The translations under genes were made by a program, and so were the position numbers. From Bolinopsis microptera (Eukaryota > Ctenophora > Tentaculata > Lobata > Bolinopsidae), in assembly GCF_026151205.1 (NCBI RefSeq), contig NC_087079.1:11398635-11462634 (forward strand): DNA of 64,000 nt, in the 5' to 3' direction. Shown piece after piece: positions 12,001 to 21,034 of this stretch (the stretch's first letter is position 1; every line of letters starts with the position of its first letter). The notes beneath the pieces were generated by a model. That model was not told the DNA's origin, did no database searches, and saw only the letters and a list, made by a program, of their open reading frames with translations.

Positions 12001-15000
12001 GCACCCTTAACAATTCCCATAAGGTTTAATGGGGTGTTTAACGGGGTCACCTAATCACATGATTAGGTAAACCAATCACCTGATCACAAGTAACATGAAT
12101 AAACTCGATATGCTTCATATCTCGGTCATCCGAGAAGCTACAGTTCTAATTTTTTCAGGACAAACGTAATATGAATGGCCAAATACAATTCAATAAAATT
12201 TAGCTCGATCCGACTATCCAAACTATCAAATAAATGCAAAAATTAACCTTCATTTGAAAAAATTTAAGTCGAATATTTTTCGATTTGACAAATTCCTCGA
12301 ACCAGTGGTGGAAGTAAGTCATACTAGAAAGAATTATTTCAATTGGGCACTCAGTGACTGAGCTATTAAGGCCAACGTATGCCCACTGACTTTTGGCCCA
12401 CCCTGTATATTCGACTTATGAATTGATTATAATAGTAATGCATGTGGATTCAACTGATTCGACGTTTAAAAAATAAACCATTGACTTTAAATGGATAAAT
12501 TTTACATCCTGATAACCGTATATTAGGGTGTAAAATAGCTTTTATCAGAGGTAAGTCATACAATTAACTTACCGCAATCCCATGCCTGTTCAATAGGTCC
12601 TGTAGTTGTACCAGGCACCCTGTTACCATTGACTGACGCACACCACGACTGGCCGGTGCTACCCCAGCGCTGTGACTTGGCGTAGTTCCCGGATTCGTCA
12701 CATATCGGCATGTAGGCTCCCATAGGTGGCATCTTAAGATACGCTATATTAAACACGTTTTATACTGTTATAGTATACAATTATATTCATGCTACATACT
12801 CATAATTTACCATTTTCAGGGGCACAATCAGAATCCAGTTGAGCTCCGTTATTTTTAGAATAAATAGAAATCCTAGAGACTAATGCCTCGTCATGTTTTA
12901 ATTTAGTTTGAATTTCTGGCAAGTTTCCATAAACGATATTTTATTATCGGCGCCAATAATCGCTTATTGGGCGCTTTCTCGGCGCTTTTTTTTTTAAAAA
13001 CCGTTTACAATCGCTTTTTTTACGATTATAAACGGTTCAAAAAAAATCGCTTATAATCGACTATAATTGATGTCATAATTCAAAAAAGCGCTTTTTTTAA
13101 TTTAAAAGCGCTTACAAGCGCTTTTAAGCGCTTACTAGCGTCGCTGAGCGATTTGAAAGCGGTTTTCCAGTAGGATTGGGGCCAAAAACGGGTGGATAAG
13201 CGGTTGGCCGGATAAGCGATTCGTAGGCGCTTTTTTGAACCATTTATAAGCGATTATAAGCGCTTATAATTGGGGTGCAATTTAGCTGTTTGTAAAGTGC
13301 AAATAAAGCGCTTATAAGCGCTTTTAAAATTGAGTCAGGAAAACGCTATATTACATCTTATAACCGCTTATAATCGATTATAAGCGTTTTTTTAGAAATC
13401 GCTTATTACGGCTAATTCATCGCTATTTTACCGCGTTTACCGCTTTTCCTATCATCCATGGCCAGGTGAGCAGGAATTAAAAAGCGCTTATAAGCGCTTT
13501 TTCGATGCTGCCCCTAACCTGGTCGGAACGGGGTGGTGCCCGGAATTAAAAAGCGCTTATAAGCGCTTTTTCAATGCTGCCCCTTACCTGGTCGGAACGG
13601 GGGAGTGCCCGGAATTAAAAAGCGCTTATAAGCGATTTCTCAATTCCCCTCAACCTGGTCGGAACTGGAGAGTGCCCACTCGTATGTGTTTTTCTGAGCA
13701 ACCTGGGGTGCACCGGCAAAGTCAGGATTTAAAAGCGCTTATAGGCGCTTATGATCGTTTATCTACCGCTTTTCCCATCACCCATGGGCTGGTTGGCAGG
13801 AATTAGAAAGCGCTTATAAGCGCTTTTTCAATGCTGCCCCTAACCTAGTCGGAACGGGGGAGTACCCGAAATTATAAAGCGCTTATAAGGGAGAGTGCCA
13901 GGAATTAGAAAGCGCTTGTAAGCTTAACGGGCGATACTCGTAAAATATTTGTTTCAAATATTACGTTGAGTCAAACTCGGCGCGCGTCCTGGTAAGTTAT
14001 AAACTTACAATTATAAGCACAAATCTGAACATCCGTTCACCTGGGGTGCACGGAATTTAAATGCGCTTATAAGCGCTTTTCTCGATGCCCCTAAACCTGT
14101 CATTCACTGGCGGGAGTCAGGATTTGGAAAGCGGTTATAAGCGATTACAATCACTTTTTATTACTGGTTTTTACCGCTTTATCTATCATTTATCAACATG
14201 GATTTAAACATAGTTGTTTGACTCAGACTGGCGATCTAGAAGCCAAGCAAGAAGGCTAAGTGCACGGTGCAGCAAAGTTCTCCGACAATAATTGTCAGAA
14301 ATTATAAAGCGCTTGCAAGTGTTTATTTATATGTTGTTAATGGTGGCGGTCGTCTTGGTGGCGGTCGATGCGCGCTGCGTCATCAGTCGTACACACTTCA
14401 CATTCAGAACTTGCAAAAGAAAAGTATAGTATATGAAATTAAATTATTGCGCTGGGCCACGCTCAGCCTGTCAACGAGTATGACAGGCCTGTTCATGTCA
14501 TTCCACGGAATCTCTAGTCGGGCTGAGCGAATCACGACGTCTGAAAAAGTGCGGTGCTCATTGAAAGTTAGTGTGTGCATGACAAGCATTCACGTACTTG
14601 TTCATAATCGATCGTGGACATAAAAAACACGTGCACGCTGAGTACCAATAGGAAAAAAAGTGATGTATACGCTAGAAAAGCCGCGCGCGTGCTGAGTGCT
14701 GAGATAGCTTGCAAAATCTGGTTATTAGATAGTAAAACTGCAACAAATAAACCGCGCCAGCTTGCGCGTTTGAGTCGCTCCTACGAAATCGCTCGCTCGC
14801 CCAAATTTTAAGAAAATTCTTGTGAAAAGGCCCTTTGGGTATGATATTGATCTGAATCGGTGTATTTTTGGACGCTGATCCCGAATCACTTGATACATGT
14901 TTCTTATCCCAATATCAGAGATAATATGATAATATATTTTTCCGCCTTGCGAAAAGTGGCATGCAACGTATGTCAAGTTCAACGAATCACCCGCCATGAT

Positions 15001-17972
15001 GTAGGGTAAAAATACTTCCCTGGAGAGTTAAATGGGCAAAAACCGTTTTAGTCACGTGACAGGCTAGTAAAACATGATTTCGATTGTTTAGGTAGGTAGT
15101 GCGCCATCGACAGTGAGCCGCGCGTGCCGACTGTAGGATGGTTTTTTAGCGCTAATTTCGGCCAGCACAATTTTCTTCAAACAAATAGATATTAAGTATC
15201 CTTCCCGACCTCCGATTACAACAAAAATTGGTAAGCTTACTCATAGAATTACAAGGAAAGTGTCCGAAAAGTTTTGGAGGACTTCGCTGCTTCGACGCGA
15301 ACTAGCATTCTTGCTTCGCATCGAACGATCGTCGACGATCGTTGCTCTGCTTCGCATCGAACGATCTCGACGGATTGACATCGTCAATCAAGAAAAGTTT
15401 AAAGCATATCCAACCATCAGACATTATGTTACAGCTAAAAGCAGCGTATTTTGCCCCATTTTGATCACTATATCAACTCTGATATCCACCAAATTTTTCG
15501 GACAGTTGTGAAAGCCCTATTGGAAGGTCGTCGCCAATTTTCAGAATGATCTCATTCAAGGAACTGAAGATAAATCCAAATAATACGACAAAAATCAACG
15601 AATTTGGTCAAATTAGGTCAAATTACGCGACTTTTACAGCTAATTTTGCTCCAAAAGCCGCGCACCATCAAATATGGCACCTCGGCGAAACTCACTGATC
15701 TTTCCAAAAATGTATGACAAATTTGGTATTGTGAAAATTCTCACAGTCTCTAGAAAACAATGGTACAAAAATTTTTAAAATCCGAGCAAGTTTATTTTTA
15801 TGGTGCACCCCCTAGTTTAGGACTCATGTTAGGGTTAGGGTTGTGGTACGCGGGTTATGGATAGCTTCGGGGTAATGGTTAGGGTTAGGGTTGCGACCGC
15901 AAAACCATAAAAACCAAGGTCACGTGAAATTTTTGGGCGAGCGAATTAGCAAGAGCCAGTTTTTATATAAAAATAAGCGTACCGGTACACATGATAATGA
16001 TATACAATGCAATAAAGCAAAGAGTTTCTGCATGTTCGATTATTTTGCACCTAACCATGTGCCTTCGTGCTGCCGTTGCTCTATCCCATATCCAGATAGG
16101 TAGTGCGCCATCGACAGTGAGCCGCGCGTGCCGACTGGTATAGTAGGATGGTTTTTTAGCGCTAATTTCGGCCAGCACAATTTTCTTCAAACAAATAGAT
16201 ATTGAGTATCCTTCCCGACCTCCGATTGCAACAAAAATTGATGAGCTTACTCATAGACTTACAAGGAAAGTGTCCGACTCTGCCGGTGACCTCAGGTTGC
16301 ACAGAAAAGCACTTATAAGCGGGCACTCTGATTTCCAGTTACGACCAGGTTAAGGAGAATTGAGAAATCGCTTATAAGCGCTTTTTAATTCTGGGCACTC
16401 CCCCGTTCCGACCAGGTTAGGTGCAGCATTAAAAAAGCGCTTATATAAGCGCTTTCTAATTCCTGCCAACCAGGCCATGGGTGATAGGAAAAGCGGTAGA
16501 AAAGCGATCATAAGCGCTTTTAAATCCTGACTCTGCCGGTGCACCCCAGGTTGCACAGAAAAGCACTTATAAGCGCGAGCGGGCACTCTGATTTCCAGTT
16601 CCGACCAGGTTAAGGAGAATTGAGAAATCGCTTATAAGCGCTTTTTAATTCCGGGCACTCCCCTGTTCCGACCAGGTTAGGTGCAGCATTGAAAAAGTGC
16701 TTATAAGCGCTTTCTAATTCCTGCCAACCAGGCCATGGGTGATAGGAAAAGGGGTAGAAAAACGATCACAAGCGCCTATAAGCGCTTTTAAATCCTGACT
16801 CTGCCGGTGCATCCCAGGTTGCACAGAAAAGCACTTATAAGCGGGCACTCTGATTTCCAGTTCCGACCAGGTAATGGGGAATTGAGAAATCGCTTATAAG
16901 CGCTTTTTAATTCCGGGCACCACCCCGTTCCGACCAGGTTAGGGGCAGCATCGAAAAATCGCTTATAAGCGCTTTTTAATTCCTGCTCAGTGCTCACCTG
17001 GCCATGGATGATAGGAAAAGCGGTAAAAGCGGTAAAATAGCGATGAATTAGCCGTAATAAGCGATTTCTAAAAAAACGCTTATAATCGATCATAAGCGGT
17101 TATAAGATGTAATATAGCGTTTTCCTGACTCAATTTTAAAAGCGCTTATAAGCGCTTTATTTGCGCTTTACAGACAGCTAAATTGCACCCCAATTATAAG
17201 CGCTTATAATCGCTTATAAATGGTTCAAAAAAGCGCCTACGAATCGCTTATCCGGCCAACCGCTTATCCACCCGTTTTTGGCGCCAATCCTACTGGAAAA
17301 CCGCTTTAAAATCGCTCAGCGACGCTAGTAAGCGCTTAAAAGCGCTTATAAGCGCTTTTAAATTAAAAAAAGCGCTTTTTTGAATTATGACATCAATTAT
17401 AGTCGATTATAAGCGATTTTTTTGAACCGTTTATAATCGTAAAAAAAGCGATTGTAAACGGGTTTTTTTTTAAAAAGCGCCGAGAAAGCGCCCAATGAGC
17501 GATTATTGGCGCCGATAATAAAATATCGTTTATGGAAACTTGCCGAATTTCTTAACTATGTGTTATCTTAACGGAGGAAGTAATTTGAAGTGAAATTACC
17601 TTGTTTTCAAGACCTTTCAAAAGCTCTTGCTCAGCTGCAGTACAGTGTCCAAACGTTCCTGAAAATAATGATCTTCATTAAAGAGTGCATAATCTAGAAA
17701 TCCATGTCAGTAACATCTCCACTATCATGTTTGATCTCACCTGACCTTTAAACCCCAAACCAAAGGTATACCTCAGTAATTGACTCAAAAAACAGAAAGT
17801 GAAAATGAAACTGACCACAAGCAGGAGCTGGTTGTCCTGGATTAACGTGAGTGCCGGGGATGGTCTCGCCGTAGGTGTCTACACACCAGCACCGCCCGGT
17901 ACTCGGCCAGCACTGCTTAGGCACGTACTTGTTCTCGTCCTCCGAGTCACATTGCACTTCGTAGTATCCCGG
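6071..17972 (-). CDS. Multi-thyroglobulin type-1 transmembrane protein (3' part)
   Basis: Nine minus-strand exons were rebuilt: 17972-17816, 17658-17600, 12732-12573, 11468-11286, 10964-10812, 10650-10498, 10327-10221, 9990-9867 and 6276-6071. All junctions are GT-AG, phases agree throughout, and the total is 434 codons including the stop. The product has five thyroglobulin type-1 domains, shown by repeated QC, CWCV and closing-Cys motifs; the first is cut by the missing 5' exons. A hydrophobic span of about 23 residues ([20 protein letters not shown]) and a short basic tail follow. The family includes cysteine-protease inhibitors and adhesion proteins, so a cell-surface role is inferred. Domain 2 has lost Cys3 and Cys4 (QR and SWC instead of QC and CWC). 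The signal peptide and upstream exons were not found. Confidence 0.88.
6294..9586. mobile_element. 3.3-kb TIR element, copy B, in the terminal intron
   Basis: This is the same element as 1069-4362, at a constant offset of 5224-5225 bases with only a few mismatches and one missing G. It fills most of the last intron of the thyroglobulin-domain gene and ends 17 bases before the splice acceptor of the transmembrane exon. ATG precedes the left end and follows the right end, a possible 3-bp target duplication. Copy A has ATG only on its right, and the two copies share seven bases beyond TGTGATAA, so the true right boundary is uncertain. Confidence 0.75.
9594..9736. repeat. Minisatellite of about 34-bp units
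   Basis: Four to five degenerate tandem copies of a unit containing GTATACAGACTATT, GTAGACTA and a short G run. It lies in the terminal intron of the thyroglobulin-domain gene, directly after transposon copy B. Confidence 0.75.
11637..12405. mobile_element. Tc1/mariner-type non-autonomous element, copy 1
   Basis: The ends are inverted copies beginning CAGGGTGGGCCAAAAGTCAG, flanked by TA on both sides (11635-11636 and 12406-12407), as expected of the Tc1/mariner superfamily. The 769-bp body has no recognisable transposase. It lies in the intron between thyroglobulin domains 2 and 3. A second copy is at 38356-39113. Confidence 0.85.
14796..15945. repeat. Repeat nested in the foldback centre, related to 1-830
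   Basis: The left part (14796-15085) is an inverted relative of about 150-345, and the right part (15416-15815) is a direct relative of about 366-770. Near 15830-15893 there are TTAGGG runs with variant hexamers, followed by a CACGTGA terminus. The blocks are therefore in a different order from the window-start copy, which suggests rearrangement or two insertions. Confidence 0.6.
15096..16274. repeat. Pair of 177-bp direct repeats in the foldback centre
   Basis: Positions 15096-15272 and 16098-16274 share a block starting AGTGCGCCATCGACAGTGAG and ending near AAGGAAAGTGTCCGA, with a few mismatches and a 6-bp insertion. They bracket 0.8 kb of the nested repeat. This could be a long duplication created when that repeat entered, or an unequal exchange. 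Confidence 0.65.
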
Positions 17973-20095
17973 CTGAAGGTCGAGGACAGGTCAGTTGACA
18001 CTCAGCTTATAGAATAATATCTCAACATGTTTTATGTCCACAACCTACTATGCCTTTTGATAAAAGATAATGTTTTTTTCCGGATACAGAAACATTATTG
18101 TTAACAAACCAGTGAGGTTGACATTGCTTCTTATTTGTGTGCTAGTAGACTGTGCTTGGAAATTGAAGTATAATTAGTTCTATTTCTTCAATATATATTA
18201 TATATTTGTCCTGAATGTCTCAATGAGATCATTCATCAAATTCCAAGTGTATCTCAACAATTTACTTACTTTTGTAGAAACTTGTTTGTGTAATATAATA
18301 AAAATGTAGTTCCTCGCTGCTCCCCCGACCCACACAATAATGATATGCGACTAGTGACTCACACTCACATATTTTATGCCTCACAGAAAATAATATTACA
18401 CATATCATGTTCCTTCTACAGTCTATACTCTACTTTGTGAGATTCGTTTTATTGAGATCATCGTTATTCAGTTATAGCGTTTCTCTGATTACTTTGAATT
18501 CTATCATACTTTTTAGGTGATACACGCAATGGGGAAGGTGTGCTTTTTATTTAAAAATTTATATTGAGTGCAATTAATGAGTTTTGTGATTCGCAACGTT
18601 TAATAATTGATTTCTTTATCCTAATTTAAGGATGACATCACGTGTTGTTGTTCTGTCACGAGATTTTCACTCGATGTTCTTATCATGATTCTGTTACGGC
18701 CGTCAACAATAGACATTAAAGTAAGTCTCTGACATATTTTATACAATTCAGAACTGGGATCAAACACAGCAGGGGGGGGGGGGGGCACCGGGCAATGGCA
18801 TAAATTTGAGACTTTTTCTATGGAGAAAATTGAAAAACCCTTGAGTGATTGAACACCGAATTACGCATGTGACATCTCCAATATGTTTATTTTCTCATAC
18901 TCAAGTAACATGAACACTGGAGAAATTAATTACTTAGAATTTTAGAAAAATTTGAAAGTTTTTGAAAATTTTCGGCCCGAGTCATTCTCGATACGTACCT
19001 CTAAAAGCAGACTTCCCGCTTCCGAACTCGTATTGCATAGGGGATAAGGGGAGGCCTGCCCTTCGAGATCGCATTACAAAGAGTCAGCGACGATTCCAAT
19101 ATCGTATATCGAGGAGTAGGTCTAGAATTCGAGCCTCGGAAAATGTTTTGCGTTTTTGCCACATTTAAATCTACAATAAGTTATAAGGGCCTGCCAGCAA
19201 CGATTGTGAAATAAATGTGATCCAAAAAGAGAATGTAGATACAAGGAAAATTACTTTCAGGAATGAAATCTTACAATGAGGGATCATAATTCATAAATCT
19301 AGTTAAGTTTGTGTCAACAATTTTGGATTATTTTTAGAACATTTTCTCTTAACCCCAGAAAATTCTTCAAAGTTCAGATCGTAGACTTTTACAGACTTAT
19401 TCAGTAAGCAAGGAAACAATAAAACAATAAACCATAACCCTAAAAGGCACGGTGGCAGAATTATAAAATTGGCTGGGCCTGGGAATCTACATTTTAAATG
19501 ACGATTCGATAGCTGTATCGAAATAAATCCGTGGACCCCACGAAGCCGGGGTATTTTCTATGCGAAAGTCCAGAGATAATATCATTGCACCACTACTGTT
19601 ATACTAATTTGTTGATTGGACAAAAATGGCTGAGTTAATCTGGGTCAAAAACCATATGCCCATAATTAGGCATACGTGCCAAATTTGATAAACCATGAGA
19701 CCGTTATATTTCACACTTAACGTATTTTTTCCATTCACACGCTTTTGTAAAAAAGCAATTGTGAAAGGTTACGAACGGTCGTTTTTGCAGAAAAACGTGG
19801 ATTTTGGAGAACGAGGTGGGTGGGTTTAAATATGTTGTCATTCCTTACTTCCGTTCGTTACCATGTCAATTTGCCGCGCGCACCGCGCGACGATTGCTTG
19901 CGGGGTGTGATGTATAGCCTGTAGTAATAGTAGTAGTAAGTGTATGCGCGGCGCGTGTGTTTTTAATGTATTTGGCTTATCAGGCAATAAGCCCAATTTG
20001 TATGCGACATGCGTTAGCCGTTATGCGTAGTAATAGTATAGTTTACTGATGTGTACAATTATAAAACATGAGTTTAGTTCACTTTTTGCTTACAA
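17973..20095. other. Intergenic or 5' intron sequence, no supported exon
   Basis: It should contain the missing 5' exons of the thyroglobulin-domain gene on the minus strand, but I could not find a cysteine-bearing half-exon with matching phase. A run of about 14 G lies near 18772. A possible plus-strand mini-exon starting at ATG 18687 and ending at a GTAAGT donor (donor G near 18720) is in phase with the ankyrin exon but is only about 12 codons long. Confidence 0.4.
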
Positions 20096-20103
20096 TTTCT
20101 TAA

Positions 20104-20735
20104 GACAGTATCCAGATAGCCCGACCCCTGTTCGCGAACAGGTGTTCGTAAACAGTTGATTGGTTACCAGATCATATGACCGCCAATGTTATGAAATTGA
20201 ATGGTATGTATTGGATGAAATTAATTACGACTAGCATAATTTGCCATTAATTGTAGCGTAGTAAATTACTGGATCAAAATATTGATTACGATTTAAATGT
20301 GGTATATAAGTCGTTAGTTTTTGATGGAGTATTATCAGTTGCCATCATCATCAACAACAACAACTATTCCAATTCCTGGCTTGGTACTCTTCTGTCTATA
20401 AGACGAAATTCATGGACACACGACCTCCTAGAGAATGCTCGAGACTTCCTATTCCAGAAAAACCTCCTAAAGAGCTCCATGTCCTGTCCTGGGTGTAACG
20501 CCTCTATGTCCCTGGTTCCCTGCTCGTCCTCGAAGTCTCCAGATAGACAGATTGACACCGCTGATTGAAATTCGCGTGCGATCATGTGAACCAACCGTGC
20601 TTGCGACGATGTGAACCCTGCTTGATTCAGTGTCAAGGGGTTACTGTTATTATGCAGTCATATGATCTGGTAACACGAACAGGTGTTTGCGAACAACTGT
20701 GCGGCGAACAGGGGACGGGCTATCTGGATACTGCC
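20104..20735. mobile_element. 632-bp hAT-like non-autonomous element
   Basis: The termini GACAGTATCCAGATAGCCCG and its near-exact inverted copy are flanked by TTTCTTAA on both sides (20096-20103 and 20736-20743). Inner inverted blocks include GTCATATGATCTGGTAAC and GAACAGGTGTT. An 8-bp target duplication supports a hAT origin. The interior has overlapping open frames on both strands (for example 20364-20636 minus), but nothing like a transposase. Confidence 0.8.
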
Positions 20736-21034
20736 TTTCTTAAATTAGAGAATAAAAATTAAGTTCTACGGCAATTGAATTGAATCACAAATGTTTCCCT
20801 ATTTAAAACATAATGTTTATATTATGAAGTGAGCTGATTATAGCTTGTAGTAGAAGTGAATGGAAATCTAGCGTCCGCCAGAACGAAACAACGGGCGCAA
20901 TTCTTGTTCCATTAAGGCTTCTATGAAAATAAGGCGGTCAAATTCTGAACTTTACCTGTAAATCTGGGTTTTGGGCATGTTGAGGTGATGTTCAATCAAC
21001 CCCCCCCCCCCCTAATAATATTATTAACTACCAG

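Larger units (their letters stand above)
12918..17544. mobile_element. 4.6-kb hAT-type foldback element
   Basis: The termini are GGCAAGTTTCC and GGAAACTTGCC, and both are flanked by GAATTTCT (12910-12917 and 17545-17552). An 8-bp target duplication is the mark of hAT elements. Arms of about 1.25 kb (12918-14170 and 16300-17544) are inverted copies packed with AAGCGCTTATAAGCGCTT, itself a palindrome, and with 80-90-bp tandem units carrying CCTGGTCGGAACGG. The centre holds other repeats and no transposase that I can recognise, so it is probably non-autonomous. The element splits the two half-exons of thyroglobulin domain 2. Confidence 0.85.

Noticed and set aside
11850..12050. Transposase fragment in the Tc1-like elements
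   Set aside because: A 66-codon frame occurs in both copies but has no DDE or helix-turn-helix motif; shared ancestry explains its presence.
12800..12860. Extra exon of the thyroglobulin-domain gene ([10 protein letters not shown])
   Set aside because: It has a donor-like GTAAAT, but its phase (1-1) does not fit between exons 17658-17600 and 12732-12573, which join in phase 0.
14267..14623. Protein gene in the centre of the hAT foldback
   Set aside because: The 118-codon frame has no domain, and open frames occur on the opposite strand over the same bases.
18687..18722. First exon of the ankyrin gene
   Set aside because: A 12-codon ATG frame with a good GTAAGT donor fits phase 0, but nothing else supports it.
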